From Mycobacterium sp. Z3061 (GTDB lineage: Bacteria; Actinomycetota; Actinomycetes; Mycobacteriales; Mycobacteriaceae), in assembly GCF_031583025.1 (NCBI RefSeq), contig NZ_CP134062.1:744001-808000 (forward strand): a stretch of 64,000 nt of DNA, given 5' to 3'. Positions 44,308 to 55,100 of the stretch are shown here, one piece after another. Position 1 is the stretch's first letter; every line of letters begins with the position of its first letter. A model generated the notes under the pieces. The model did no database searches. It had not been told where the DNA came from and saw nothing but the letters and a program-made list of their open reading frames with translations. The position numbers and the translations under genes were made by a program.

Positions 44308-45807
44308 ATGAACCGACGGCCCGTGCGACCGCTGCGCAGTGTCAAGCAGATCACCCGGGGTTTGGGCGCTCTCGATCGCGAACTGTTCGAGGCGGTCGCC
44401 GAGAGTCCGACTCCGCTGCTCGACAAAGCGATGCCGCCGTTGACCCGGGCTGCCGACCATTCCAAGCTGTGGTTCGCCATCGGGGCGATCCTGCTCGCCT
44501 CGGGGAAGAACTCCGCACAGCGCGGCGCCACCCGCGGCCTGGTATCGCTGGGAGTTACCAGCCTGGTGACCAATCAGGTTGCCAAGCGTGTCCGGCGGCG
44601 TCCGCGTCCGCTCTACGATTCGGTGCCGCTGGTGCGGCGCGTCCGGCGCCACCCCACCTCCAACTCGCTGCCCTCCGGGCACTCCGCCAGCGCCGCCGCG
44701 TTCGCCGTCGGGGTGGGCCTGGAGAATCCGACGATCGGCTTCGGGCTGGCGCTGCTGGCCGGTCTCGTCGGGTTGTCCCGCGTCGCAGTCGGTGCGCACT
44801 ACCCCGGGGATGTCGTCATCGGTTTCGGCATCGGCTCGGGCATCGCGGTTCTGGGCAGTCGCCTGGTCCCGCCGATCGTCGAGACCGCGCTGCCGAAGAC
44901 CGAACCTCTCCGGGTCGAGACGCCCGAACGGCCCGATGGCTCGGGGGTGGTGCTGGTGATCAACCCGGCTTCGGGCAGCGGCACCGGCGCCCGCGTCGTC
45001 GACGAGGTTCGTGCCGCGTTGCCCGAGGCCGAAATCGTCGAACTGGATTCCTCCGACGACCCGCGCGAGGTGCTGCGCGGCGCCGCTGAGCGGGCCGAGG
45101 TGCTGGGGGTCGGCGGCGGCGACGGCACCGTGTCCGCGGCGGCCGCCGTCGCCCTGGAAGCCGGCCTGCCGCTGGCGGTTTTTCCAGCCGGTACGTTCAA
45201 CCATTTCGCCAAGGACATCGGCTGCGACTCGGTGGCGCGGACCGTCGACGCGATCCGGCGGGGCAGCGTTGCATACGTGGACCTGGTGCGGCTCAACGAG
45301 AGCCATATCGTGGTGAACACCGCCAGCATCGGCGCCTACCCGGCGTTCGTGCGACGGCGGGAGAAGTTGGAGAAGAAGATCGGCAAGCCGCTGGCGGGCA
45401 TGTACGCCATGCTGCGCACGCTGCGCACCGAACGGCCCGTCCGGATCAGCTACGACAACAAGACGCTACAGACGTCGCTGTTCTTCGTGGGAAATTCGCT
45501 ATACCTACCAACGGGATTCGCGCCCTCGCGGCGCACGCGGATGGACGACGGCCTGATCGATGTGCGGATTCTGGAGACCGGCCGACGTCTGGCGCGCACC
45601 AGAATTCTGGCCGCCCTGGCGCTGGGCCGTCTGCAGCGCAGCCCGTTGTACCACGAAATGCAGGTGCCCCAATTCAGTTTCGCGGCGGTGGACGGACCGA
45701 CGTTGATCGCGCACGACGGCGAGATCGGCGAGAAATACGACCAGGCCAGCTTCGCCGCGCAATACCGGGCCCTACCGGTGTTTCGCCCCCTTCCTCGTCG
45801 GGTTTAA
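44308..45807 (+). CDS. PAP2 phosphatase - diacylglycerol/sphingosine kinase fusion
   Basis: A 499-aa fusion protein. The N-terminal membrane PAP2 domain (about 1-195) has all three motifs: [19 protein letters not shown] and [13 protein letters not shown]. The C-terminal domain (about 210-499) is a DAGK/LCB5-type lipid kinase: [23 protein letters not shown] and [15 protein letters not shown]. One polypeptide could therefore dephosphorylate and phosphorylate lipids on opposite membrane faces. ATG 44308 has ttagggt eight bases upstream, suggesting a leaderless start. Converges on the xylulokinase gene with a 4-base overlap. Confidence 0.5.
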   Translation: MNRRPVRPLRSVKQITRGLGALDRELFEAVAESPTPLLDKAMPPLTRAADHSKLWFAIGAILLASGKNSAQRGATRGLVSLGVTSLVTNQVAKRVRRRPRPLYDSVPLVRRVRRHPTSNSLPSGHSASAAAFAVGVGLENPTIGFGLALLAGLVGLSRVAVGAHYPGDVVIGFGIGSGIAVLGSRLVPPIVETALPKTEPLRVETPERPDGSGVVLVINPASGSGTGARVVDEVRAALPEAEIVELDSSDDPREVLRGAAERAEVLGVGGGDGTVSAAAAVALEAGLPLAVFPAGTFNHFAKDIGCDSVARTVDAIRRGSVAYVDLVRLNESHIVVNTASIGAYPAFVRRREKLEKKIGKPLAGMYAMLRTLRTERPVRISYDNKTLQTSLFFVGNSLYLPTGFAPSRRTRMDDGLIDVRILETGRRLARTRILAALALGRLQRSPLYHEMQVPQFSFAAVDGPTLIAHDGEIGEKYDQASFAAQYRALPVFRPLPRRV

Positions 45808-47192
45808 TTCCCCTCGGTCAGTTCGCGAACTTCGCAATAGTGTTGCAGCACTGCAGGTTCGGAAGTGGCAACGAATTCCCGGGTCGCCGGCGGCGGCCAC
45901 CCGGGCGGGTCAGGCGAGCCGCCGCAGGCCCACGCCGCCTGCCGCGCTGCCCCCAGTGCGACGTATTCCGCGGGGTCGGGAACCAGTACGGGCATGCCGA
46001 ACACGGTCGGCGCTATCTCACACACCGCGCGCGACTGCGCGCCGCCGCCGATCAGCAGAATGCGGCGCACACGGACGCCGTGGGTGGCGAGCTGCGCGAG
46101 GCCCTCGGCCAGTGCGCAGAGCATGCCCTCCACCGCCGCCCTCGCCATATTTGTCGGTGTCGAATTCGAGACCCTGAGCCCGTGCAGTGCGCCGGTGGCG
46201 TTGGGCCGGTTGGGTGTTCGCTCACCTTCCAGGTAGGGGACGAGTACCAGGCCCCCGCTGCCCGGTGGTGCCGACAGTGCCAGTCCGGACAGCTCGTGGT
46301 GGTCGACGCGCAGCATCGTCGCCGCCGCGTCAAGCACCCGCGCGGCGTTGAGGGTGCACACCAGCGGAAGGTAGCGGCCGGTACCGTCGGCGAAGCCCGC
46401 GACGAATCCCTGGTCGTCGCGGACCGGGTCGGCGGCAACCGAACACACCACGCCCGAGGTTCCGATCGAGACGATCACGTCGCCCTCTCCGGCGCCCAGA
46501 CCGAGTGCCGCCGCAGCATTGTCGCCCAGTCCTGCCCCGAATAACATTGAGCCACTGATTGATTCGGCGGGACCGAGAACGCGTGGAAGGTCCGGACTGC
46601 GCCCGCGCAGGGCCAGTTCGAGCAGGTCGACGCGGTACCGGTTCGTCCCGGCGTCGAAGTAACCGGTGCCACTGGCGTCGCTGCGGTCGGTGGTCAGTGC
46701 CGCGACATCGGATTCGCCCCGGAGCCGCCAGGTCAGCCAGTCGTGCGGCAGGCACACCGACGCCGCGCGGTCGGCATGGTGGGGCTCGTGGTCGGCGAGC
46801 CAGCGCAGTTTCGCGGCGGTGACCGCCGCCAGTGGCACCAGTCCGACGGCCTGCGCCCACGCCTGCGGTCCGCCCAGGTCGTCGACCAGGTCGCGCGCCG
46901 CGCCGGCCGACCGCACGTCGTTCCACAGCAGTGCGGGCCGCACGACCGCACCGGCGGAGTCGAGGCACACCATTCCGTGCTGCTGCGCGCCGACCGATAC
47001 CGCTGCCACATCGTCGAACCCGCCCGCCGCGGCGATCGCCTGCCGGGCAGCCGATTCCCATGCGGCGGGGTCGATTTCGGTACCGTCGGGGTGCGGGGCG
47101 CGGCCGGTGCGGATCACCGCACCGGTGTCGGCGTCGCAGATCAGCACCTTGCAGGACTGGGTCGAGCAGTCGATACCGGCGACCAGGGTCAC
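45804..47192 (-). CDS. xylB: Xylulokinase
   Basis: A 462-aa FGGY-family sugar kinase that phosphorylates D-xylulose for the pentose phosphate pathway. [14 protein letters not shown] (phosphate 1), [30 protein letters not shown]-like and [17 protein letters not shown] (adenosine) are present. GTG 47192 overlaps the upstream dehydrogenase stop (gtga). It is last of a three-gene coupled operon with AraC and a polyol dehydrogenase, which supports a pentitol catabolic role. Confidence 0.5.
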   Translation of the reverse strand: MTLVAGIDCSTQSCKVLICDADTGAVIRTGRAPHPDGTEIDPAAWESAARQAIAAAGGFDDVAAVSVGAQQHGMVCLDSAGAVVRPALLWNDVRSAGAARDLVDDLGGPQAWAQAVGLVPLAAVTAAKLRWLADHEPHHADRAASVCLPHDWLTWRLRGESDVAALTTDRSDASGTGYFDAGTNRYRVDLLELALRGRSPDLPRVLGPAESISGSMLFGAGLGDNAAAALGLGAGEGDVIVSIGTSGVVCSVAADPVRDDQGFVAGFADGTGRYLPLVCTLNAARVLDAAATMLRVDHHELSGLALSAPPGSGGLVLVPYLEGERTPNRPNATGALHGLRVSNSTPTNMARAAVEGMLCALAEGLAQLATHGVRVRRILLIGGGAQSRAVCEIAPTVFGMPVLVPDPAEYVALGAARQAAWACGGSPDPPGWPPPATREFVATSEPAVLQHYCEVRELTEGN

Positions 47193-48583
47193 GGTCGCAG
47201 CAGCTTCTCGACTGTCGCGCGGGCGCCGTCGCGGTGCAGCGAATCCAGCGTCCACAGATAGGGCTCCACGAAACGGGGCTCCTCGATCAGGTTGCCGAAG
47301 ATGGACCGGTTGGCCAAGAACGCCGACGCGTCGGCGCGCTGTGAGCGGGCGATTGGAATCAGGGTGTCAGCCCGCGGATCCACCACCTCGATGGGACGGC
47401 CTTCGTCGTCCACCCCCTCGGCGTACCGGGCCCAACTGGCGACGATGGCCGCGGACAGGCGCACCGAGCCACCGGAGCGCAGGTTGTCGCGAACCACCGG
47501 CAGCAGCCACTTGGGGATCCGGTCCGACGATTCGGCGCAGAGTCGGTCCACCGTGTCGCGGACGTGCGCATTGGCGAAACGCGGCAGCAGCCCATCCTTG
47601 AACTCCCGCAGTCCGGGCACCGGTGTGAGGGTCGGCATCGCCTCTAAATCCATGTAGCGGCAGAGTAATTCGGCGATCAGCAGGTCTTGCGCGGCGTCGT
47701 GCACCAGGCGGTAACCGGCCAGATACGCGAAATAGCACAAGCCCTGATGGCTGGCATTGAGCAGGCGGAGCTTCATCGCCTCGTATGGCGACACGTCATC
47801 GGCGAAGGTGACACCCGCGCGGTCCAACGGTGGTCGCCCGTCGGCGAAGTCGTCCTCGAGTGCCCACATCGCGAACGGTTCGGTGATCACCGGCCAGGCG
47901 TCGTGCACGCCGAATTCGGTTGTCAAGCTTTCGATCACGTCGGGGGTGGTGACCGGCGTGATCCGGTCGACCATCGAGTTCGGAAATCTGGTGTTCTCGT
48001 CCATCCACTGCGCCAGTGCGGGATTGGATTTTTGGGCATAGGAGGTGAACGCCTGCCGCGCGATATGGCCGTTCCCGACGATGTTGTCACAGGACACGAT
48101 TGTCGGCGATTTCACACCTCGTAGCCGACGCCGGTCCAGCGCCTCGGTGACCAGCGCGAAGACGGCGCTCAGTGGTTCGTTGTAGCCACCCTCGGTGATG
48201 GTCAGGGTGATGATGCGCACGGCAGGATCGGCGAGCAGCTCGATGACAGCCTCGGGATCATCTGGTGCATAACGGAAGTCGACGATCGAACCGATGACTC
48301 GAGGTTCCCGGGTGCCGTCGGGGTGGGCCAGAGTCAGGGTATAGAGATGGTCCTGATCGCGCAGCGCGTCGCGCATTCGCCGGTCGCGGGGCAGCACGCC
48401 GACCCCGCAGATTCCCCACTTGCGGGCCATGCCCTGGCTGAGCAGCCGGTCGACGTACATGGCCTGATGGGCGCGGTGAAAGCCGCCGACGCCGAAATGG
48501 ACGATGCCGACCTTGATCCGGCTGCGATCGTAGGTGGGTGTCGGTATCCGCAGGGTGTGCAGGTTTCGGGCGTTGAGCTTCAT
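47189..48583 (-). CDS. Mannitol/arabitol-type long-chain polyol dehydrogenase
   Basis: A 464-aa NAD-dependent dehydrogenase of the mannitol dehydrogenase (PSLDR) family. The N-terminal Rossmann motif is [16 protein letters not shown], and the catalytic signature [10 protein letters not shown] (Lys, Asn, His) is intact. With a xylulokinase downstream, D-arabitol to D-xylulose is a likely reaction, but mannitol to fructose cannot be excluded. ATG 48583 overlaps the araC stop by 4 bases (atga). The open frame continues antisense-like upstream but is not coding. Confidence 0.5.
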   Translation of the reverse strand: MKLNARNLHTLRIPTPTYDRSRIKVGIVHFGVGGFHRAHQAMYVDRLLSQGMARKWGICGVGVLPRDRRMRDALRDQDHLYTLTLAHPDGTREPRVIGSIVDFRYAPDDPEAVIELLADPAVRIITLTITEGGYNEPLSAVFALVTEALDRRRLRGVKSPTIVSCDNIVGNGHIARQAFTSYAQKSNPALAQWMDENTRFPNSMVDRITPVTTPDVIESLTTEFGVHDAWPVITEPFAMWALEDDFADGRPPLDRAGVTFADDVSPYEAMKLRLLNASHQGLCYFAYLAGYRLVHDAAQDLLIAELLCRYMDLEAMPTLTPVPGLREFKDGLLPRFANAHVRDTVDRLCAESSDRIPKWLLPVVRDNLRSGGSVRLSAAIVASWARYAEGVDDEGRPIEVVDPRADTLIPIARSQRADASAFLANRSIFGNLIEEPRFVEPYLWTLDSLHRDGARATVEKLLRP

Positions 48584-49413
48584 GCCGGTAACTCGTTGCC
48601 GTGCCGGCGGTAAGCGGACGGGGGCCGGCCCCACGCACTTCGGAAGGCCCGGGTGAACGAGCTGGCGCTGTCGAACCCCACCCTGGTGGCGACCTGCAGC
48701 ACGCTCAGTTGCGAGTCGGCGAGCAGCGCCGCCGCCCGCATCAGGCGGGCTTGTTGTGTGTAGTCGCGCCAGGTCATCTGCAACTCGCGATGACATAACC
48801 TCCGCAACGACCGGGGCGACATGCCCGCGGCGGCGGCAGCTTCGTCAATGGTGATACCGGCCAACGTATTGCGCGTGTGTTTGAGCGCCGCGGCGAGCTG
48901 AGGATGAGTGGTCGTCGGCAGGCTGAAGGGGCTCTGCGATCCCAGCAGCTCGGCCAGCAACTCGGCGAAGCAGTGGAAATACGCCTCCGCCACCGCGTCC
49001 GGCGAATCCCGGTCGATCGGCCACCGACAGGCGTAGATGATCATCTGTCGGATCAACGGCGAGACCATCACGATCCCGGCGCCCGGACGGGCCGGTTGCA
49101 GGTGGATCGGATGCAGGAATATCGACACCGACCTCACTCGGGTGTCGATCGTGCTGATGTGTCCCAGCCCGGCCGGGATCCAGGCGGCCTGCCGCTCGGA
49201 CAGTACGTACGCACCGGCATCCGTCTCCACTTCCAGAACGCCCTGCACGACGTACTCCAGCTGGTGCAAGTCGTGGGCGTGGCGCGCCGTGGTTACCCGC
49301 TGGCCTTCGTAGACAAACGCGCCCGCCGTGCAGGCGCCACCCTGCCGCATGTCGATCAGCGCAGGCGTGTCCGCGCAGGACAAGACTGTGGCCGTTTGTG
49401 CAGAGAGTGTCAT
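48580..49413 (-). CDS. AraC-family activator of the polyol operon
   Basis: A 277-aa regulator. The N-terminal cupin sensor domain (HAHDLHQLEYVVQGVLEVET) and C-terminal double HTH (AGMSPRSLRRLCHREL; LQVATRVGFDSASSFTRAFR; SAWGRPPSAYRR) are complete. It is first gene of the AraC-dehydrogenase-xylulokinase operon, so likely an autoregulated activator responding to a pentitol. Only 27 bases separate it from the divergent methyltransferase gene. No transporter gene is present beside it. Confidence 0.5.
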   Translation of the reverse strand: MTLSAQTATVLSCADTPALIDMRQGGACTAGAFVYEGQRVTTARHAHDLHQLEYVVQGVLEVETDAGAYVLSERQAAWIPAGLGHISTIDTRVRSVSIFLHPIHLQPARPGAGIVMVSPLIRQMIIYACRWPIDRDSPDAVAEAYFHCFAELLAELLGSQSPFSLPTTTHPQLAAALKHTRNTLAGITIDEAAAAAGMSPRSLRRLCHRELQMTWRDYTQQARLMRAAALLADSQLSVLQVATRVGFDSASSFTRAFRSAWGRPPSAYRRHGNELPA

Positions 49414-49440
49414 GGCTCTCCGATGGTACGACTGAGTGTC

Positions 49441-50121
49441 ATGTCAGCGCAGTCGTTTACGCCCGCCGCGGGTGACCCGAAGTACACGAAGTACTACGAC
49501 ACGGTCATCGCGCTGTTGACCCGCGAAGACCGATGGCGTTCGGCCGCCATTGCGCAGCTGGGTCTGAAACCCGACGATGTCGTCGTCGATATCGGCTGTG
49601 GCACAGCATCATTGGCGATAAGGATGAAGCAGTGGCAGCCGGGCGCCCGGGTCGTGGGCGTCGACCCTGACCCGCAGGTGCTGGCGATAGCGCGCGACAA
49701 GGTGCGCCGGGCCGGGGCCGATGTCGAGTTCGTACAGGCCATGGGGGACCGGGCCGTCGAACTGATCGGGCCCGGGATCGCCGACAAAGTGGTGTCGAGC
49801 CTGGTGCTGCATCAGTGCCCGGTGCCGATGAAGAAGGCCATCATCGACAACATGTTCGCGCTGCTGCGGCCCGGCGGGCAGCTCCTCATCGCCGACTTCG
49901 GTGCGCAGCGGGACGCCCTGATGCGACTGGGCTTCCGAATCGTCCAGTTCGCCGACGGCAAGCAGGACACCCAGCCCAACGCGGACGGAATACTGCCGGG
50001 ATTGATCGAACAAGCCGGCTTCGCGAATGTCGCCGAAGTGTCGGTGATCAGAACCGTTTCCGGGTCCATCTCCTTATACGTGGCAACGCGACCGGTTCCG
50101 GGGGGCACAACAACCCGTTAA
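49441..50121 (+). CDS. Class I SAM-dependent methyltransferase
   Basis: A 226-aa methyltransferase of the UbiE-like type. Motif I VVVDIGCGTASLAIRM, the acidic loop VVGVDPDPQVL and the post-motif region KVVSSLVLHQCPVPMK are present. Substrate unknown. ATG 49441 is chosen; ATG 49423 is in frame six codons upstream. Divergent from araC with a 27-base spacer. Confidence 0.5.
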   Translation: MSAQSFTPAAGDPKYTKYYDTVIALLTREDRWRSAAIAQLGLKPDDVVVDIGCGTASLAIRMKQWQPGARVVGVDPDPQVLAIARDKVRRAGADVEFVQAMGDRAVELIGPGIADKVVSSLVLHQCPVPMKKAIIDNMFALLRPGGQLLIADFGAQRDALMRLGFRIVQFADGKQDTQPNADGILPGLIEQAGFANVAEVSVIRTVSGSISLYVATRPVPGGTTTR

Positions 50122-50130
50122 TGTCGGACG

Positions 50131-51219
50131 ATGTACCTTGTGCGGCCGGCAAAGGCGCTCGCGATCCTGTGTTCGGTGCTGATCCTGGTCGCCGGTTGCC
50201 ACTCCAAACCGGCGACTTCGAGTTCGGACGCACCACCCGGGTCGGGTTCGCCCGGTTCGTCCCGTGCTACTGGGCCGGTGCCGGCCGGAGCCCTCTTCAC
50301 CACCGCCGTGCCGTGGAACGTCGACGTTTCGGGCGCCGCCACGGCAGTCCGCTCGGATGCGATCATTCAGGCGCTGATTGCTGCGGGCGGTTGGGGGACC
50401 GGAGCCCTCCAGGCCGACTTCTCCATCCCGATCTTCTTCGCCGACGGCAACTCACGAAAGACGAAGGTGGTCGGCATCGAGGACTATTGCGGCGGCGGAC
50501 CGGACTGCGACTCCGTTCCCGCGCAGATGCCGTTGCCGGCCAAGGCATACCTCGAGGGTTCGTCGAGCCTTAAGTGTGACACCACCGGCGCCACCGAGGG
50601 GCAGGAAGACTGTCACCTGCTCGTCGTCGACCGCGACCAACGCAAACTCTACGAGATCTATCACGGCAGCCAGTCCGGCAAAGACATCACGGCGCAGGCC
50701 TTCTTCGTCTGGGACCTCGCGAAGGCATACCCCGAGACATTGCGTGGCGATCAGTGCACCAGCGCCGACGCGGCCGGTTTCCCCATTGCCGCAATGTTGC
50801 CGACTGCCGATGAAGTGGCCTCTGGCGCAATCAATCACGCGATTCGCTTCATCCTCCCGAACGACCGGATGAAGGAAGGCGTCTACGTGCGTCCGGCCAC
50901 CCATGCGGGAGGTCCGGCCAGCACTGATCCCAATGCTCCGCCCTACGGTGTGCGATTCCGGCTGCGAGCAGACTTCGACGACTCGCACTTCTCCAAATCC
51001 GAACGGGTGGTCATCGCCGCTCTGAAGAAGTACGGAATGCTGCTCGCCGACGGCGGTCAGGTGCCGCTCACCTTCGCAGACGACCGGACCAGCACCAAGA
51101 AGTGGTCCGAATTGGGCATCAGCGCGCAGTCATTCAACGACATCGGCGTCGATCAGTTCGAGGTCGTCGATCTGGGTGAGGAGATCAAGCTCACCTACGA
51201 TTGCGTCCGCAACAAGTGA
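50131..51219 (+). CDS. Lipoprotein of unknown function
   Basis: A 362-aa exported lipoprotein. The signal peptide ends in the lipobox LVAG-Cys23, followed by a Ser/Gly/Pro linker and a large domain with cysteine pairs (DYCGGGPDCDSV, LKCDTT, DCHLLV, DQCTSAD, YDCVRNK), probably disulfide-bonded. No enzyme motif is seen. It starts 9 bases after the methyltransferase stop and converges on the mycolate-type methyltransferase gene. Confidence 0.5.
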   Translation: MYLVRPAKALAILCSVLILVAGCHSKPATSSSDAPPGSGSPGSSRATGPVPAGALFTTAVPWNVDVSGAATAVRSDAIIQALIAAGGWGTGALQADFSIPIFFADGNSRKTKVVGIEDYCGGGPDCDSVPAQMPLPAKAYLEGSSSLKCDTTGATEGQEDCHLLVVDRDQRKLYEIYHGSQSGKDITAQAFFVWDLAKAYPETLRGDQCTSADAAGFPIAAMLPTADEVASGAINHAIRFILPNDRMKEGVYVRPATHAGGPASTDPNAPPYGVRFRLRADFDDSHFSKSERVVIAALKKYGMLLADGGQVPLTFADDRTSTKKWSELGISAQSFNDIGVDQFEVVDLGEEIKLTYDCVRNK

Positions 51220-51231
51220 GCGTGCGCTGCC

Positions 51232-52116
51232 TCAGACCTTGGCGAGGGTGAACTGCGCGACGTCCGTGTAGCCCTCGCGGAACAGGTCGGCACAACCGGT
51301 CAGGTACTTCATGTAGCGGTCGTAAACCTCTTGCGACTGAACGGCGATCGCCTCGTCGCGGTTGGCTTCCAGCGCGGTCGCCCAGGTGTCGAGGGTGCGC
51401 GCATAGTGCGGGCGTAGCTGCTGAATCCGGTTGAGCGAGAAGCCGGCGTGCTCCGCGTGCTCCTTGACGGCCTTGGCGGGAGGAAGGTCTCCGCCGGGAA
51501 AGATCTCATCCATGATGAACTTCATGAACCGCAGCTTCGTCATGGTGATGGGCAGCCCGCGCTCGGCGAATTCTTCCTCGCTGGGCTGAATGATGGTGTG
51601 CAGCAACATCACCCCGTCGGCGGGAAGAGCCTCATAGGCCATTTTGAAGAAGTCGGGGTAGCGGTCCCGCCCGAAGTGCTCGAAGGCGCCGATGGAGACG
51701 ATCCGGTCCACTTTCTGGTCGAACTGTTCCCAGCCCTGCAGCAATACCCGCTTGCTTCGCGGGCTGGGGTGCTCGTCGAGCCGTCTTTGGGTATGCGCCT
51801 GCTGGTTGCGGCTCAACGTCAGGCCGATGACGTTCACGTCGTACTGCTCGAGCGCGCGAATGATCGTGGTGCCCCAGCCGCACCCGATGTCGAGCAGTGT
51901 CATGCCGGGCTCTAGTCCGAGCTTGCCGAGGGAGAGATCCACCTTGGCGATCTGCGCCTCTTCGAGGGACATGTCCTCGCGTTCGAAGTACGCGCAACTA
52001 TAGGTCCGGGTCGGGTCCAGGAAGATCTTGAAGAACTCGTCAGAGAGGTCGTAGTGCGCTTGAACGTCCTCGAAATATGGCTCTAAAGTTTCGGATTGAT
52101 TCTGTTCCTGAGGCAT
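51232..52116 (-). CDS. Cyclopropane-mycolic-acid-synthase-family methyltransferase
   Basis: A 294-aa SAM-dependent enzyme of the CmaA/MmaA/PcaA family, which cyclopropanates or methylates meromycolate chains. [70 protein letters not shown] and [11 protein letters not shown] are seen. It looks closest to the PcaA/MmaA2 type, but the exact position of action cannot be set. It lies 72 bases downstream of the MmpL-FHA gene on the same strand, suggesting a lipid-linked unit. Confidence 0.5.
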   Translation of the reverse strand: MPQEQNQSETLEPYFEDVQAHYDLSDEFFKIFLDPTRTYSCAYFEREDMSLEEAQIAKVDLSLGKLGLEPGMTLLDIGCGWGTTIIRALEQYDVNVIGLTLSRNQQAHTQRRLDEHPSPRSKRVLLQGWEQFDQKVDRIVSIGAFEHFGRDRYPDFFKMAYEALPADGVMLLHTIIQPSEEEFAERGLPITMTKLRFMKFIMDEIFPGGDLPPAKAVKEHAEHAGFSLNRIQQLRPHYARTLDTWATALEANRDEAIAVQSQEVYDRYMKYLTGCADLFREGYTDVAQFTLAKV

Positions 52117-52188
52117 GTCTGCAACTTTCGACTCGACTCCTGTCGAGCGTACCGTCGCGAGATCGCAGCCCGATTGACCTAAGCCATG

Positions 52189-55100
52189 CTAGCCCGTCGG
52201 GAACACCGCCTCGGACGCGTGGCCGGGAAGCGGCTCCCGCGAAACAACGTGTTGCCTGGTGACACGCGGTCCACGCGGGGCCAGCGGGGCGGTTCCCGCC
52301 TGTAGCCGAAGGATCCGTCCGCCGATCTGGATGTAGCTGCCGGGCCGCCATGTAGCCGGCTCCCAGGGGGCGATCGGGGTCCAACCCTGCTGGGCCGGCT
52401 CGCGCAGGAAGACGCCGTTGGTCGAGCCGCGGTCGACGACGACCACCTCGCCGTTTACGGTGCGGACCTCGACGTGGGCCCGGGACAGCAGACCGGCCGG
52501 GTCCTCCAGACTCACCGGACGGAGTCCGCGCTGCGCGGCATCCGACCCGTGCGGGTCGCGGCCGATGACGCAGTCGCGGTCGATCTCGAAGTGGGAGCCG
52601 TCTTCAAGGACCACCCACCGCCCGGGCTGCGGCGACGCGACCGCCGGCACGAGCCGGCCGGGGGTTCGGGTGGAACGCAGGACGGCGCCGTCGCCGGGCA
52701 CGATGCCGCCGGTGATCCGGTAGACGCCGTTCGCCGGGATGCCGGCGCGTGACCGCTGTCCCAGCTCCTCGACGGCGACCACTGCGGCCACCGCCGGCAT
52801 CGGCACCGAGTAGTGCACCAGGCGACCGCGGCCGTGCAGCAACGTCCGGTCGTCGCCGTCATCTAGCGCGACGGTGACACTGCCGCACAGCAGGATTTCC
52901 AGGCCGGCCGAGGTGGGCGTGACTATGCCGACGTCGACCAGCGTGTGGGTCCAGGGCTGACGGGACAGCTTGGCGAAGGCGCTGACCAGCTTCTGCGGGT
53001 CGGTCCGCCGCACCATTTCGGCCAGGGCCGCCAGCTGTTGCGCGGCGACGGAGTGCTCGGTCAGCGCCGTCCGCTCGCGGTGGGCGACCACGATGACGGT
53101 GCCGTTGACGTTGGCCACCAGGTGTGCGCCGGGGATGACCTCGACCTCAGTCGACGGTGAGGTCGACGGGGAGGTCGACGGTCCGGCCTCGACATATTCT
53201 TCGGCCGCGTGCACTGCGGCCGCCACGGCGAGGTCTTCGGCCGGCGCCGGGGTGTCGACGGGTTCCGGCGTCTGCGTCGGCTCAGGGGTGTGCTCCGCGG
53301 TCTCGCTGATGCCGACGCGCGAGTGCAACCAACGCAACGGCTTGGGTGCCCACCAGTTGAGGTCGCCGGCGACCCGCAGGAACGCCGGGACGACGACGCC
53401 GCGGATGATGGTCGCGTCGATTACGACAGCGAGCGCCGTGCCGATGCCGAACATCTTCATGAACGACAACCCATTGGCGAACGAGATCAACGTGATCGTG
53501 AGCAGCAGCGCGGCGCTGGTCACGATCCGTCCCACCCGTCCCAGCCCGATGACGGTGGACGCGTCATTCGACAGGCCGGAGTCGCGGGCCTCCTTGATTC
53601 GGCTGAGCAGGAAGATCTCGTAGTCGACGGAGAGGCTGAACGCGATGGCGCAGAGCAGGACGACCATCGACGGGTTCAGCGGCGCGGGGGTGAATCCCAG
53701 CAGCCCGGAAAGGTGGCCCTGCTGGAAGATCCAGACCAGGACACCCAGCACCGCGCTGAGCACCAGCAGGTTCAGCAGCAGCGCTTTGACCGGCACCACG
53801 ACGCTGCCGGTGAACAGGAACAACAGGATGAATGTCGCCACCGCGATCAGGGCGATGGCCAGTGGGAGCCGGTCGGCGATCGCGGCGCGGCTGTCGATCA
53901 GCGTGGCGGTCGGCCCGCCCACCTCGACCTGGTGGCCGGTGATCTTCGCGCGGATGTCGCGGACCAGGTGCTGGGCCTGGTCGGAGTCCGCCTGTACCGA
54001 CAGGTAGACGAAGGCGTAGCCGGCCCCGGACGCGGCGGGCGTCGGACCGACCGGCTGCCCGTGCTCGTAGCGGCCGATGGTGCCGTTGACCAGGACGGCA
54101 CCGTCCATGCGGGAGACCTCGGCGGCGAGATTGGCGAGCACGCCGGCATCGTTGCGGGTGACCAGGGTGATCGCCTGAGACGGGTCGAGGGAGAAATCGT
54201 GCTGCAACGACTCGGCCACCAGGCGCGCGCTGGAGTCCGTCGGCAGCGCGCGCTCGTCGGGCGTGGCGTACTGGGCGTGCAGGAACGGGACCCCCAGCGC
54301 GAGCAACGCCGCGACGACGGGCACCGCGTACAGCAGCGGCCGGCGGGTGACGACTTCGGCGAAGCGCCGCCAGAACAGCGAGTCCGCCGACAGCGGCACC
54401 TTGCGCCGGATCACCGCGAGCGAGTCGACGCGTGTGCCGAGCAGGGCCAGCAGCGCGGGCAGCACCACGATTGCGCTGAACGCCGACAGCAGCACGGTGG
54501 CGGTGGCGGCGAGACCGACCGACCGCAGGAAGTAGGTGGGGAAGACCAGCAGGCTGGTCATCGCCAGGGTAACCGTCGCCGCGCTGAACAGGATCGTGCG
54601 GCCCGCGGTGGTGACAGTCGCGATGATCGCCTGGTGGTGGCCCCTGCCGTTGGCGCATTCCTCCCGGAATCGGGACACCATCAGCAGCCCGAAGTCGATC
54701 GACAGGCCCAGCCCGAATGCGGTCGTGACGGTCAGGGCATGCACGGACACGTCGGTCATGGTCGTCATCAGCAGCAGCACCGACAGGGTCGAGACGATCG
54801 AGACGACCCCGACCACCACCGGCAGCGCCGCGGCGATGAGCCCACCGAACACCACGACCAGCACCGCGAGCGAGATGGGCACGGCGATGCTCTCGCTCAT
54901 CTTGAGGTCGTGTTTGACCTTGTCGCGGATCTCTTGCTGCACACCCAGGGAGCCGCCCGCCCGCACGGCGACGTTGGCGTCGGTGGGCAGGCTCGCGATG
55001 ATCCGCTTGGCCGTCTCGGCGGCCTCGTCCGCGGTGCCGCCGACGTGGACGAGGATGAGGCCGGAGCGGCCGTCCTTGCTGCGCAGATCACCGGCGCCCT

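Noticed and set aside
43864-45306. The long minus-strand extension upstream of the small secreted protein
   Set aside because: It is antisense to the PAP2-kinase fusion and has low-complexity Gln/Arg/Gly sequence; the signal peptide at 43863 marks the true start.
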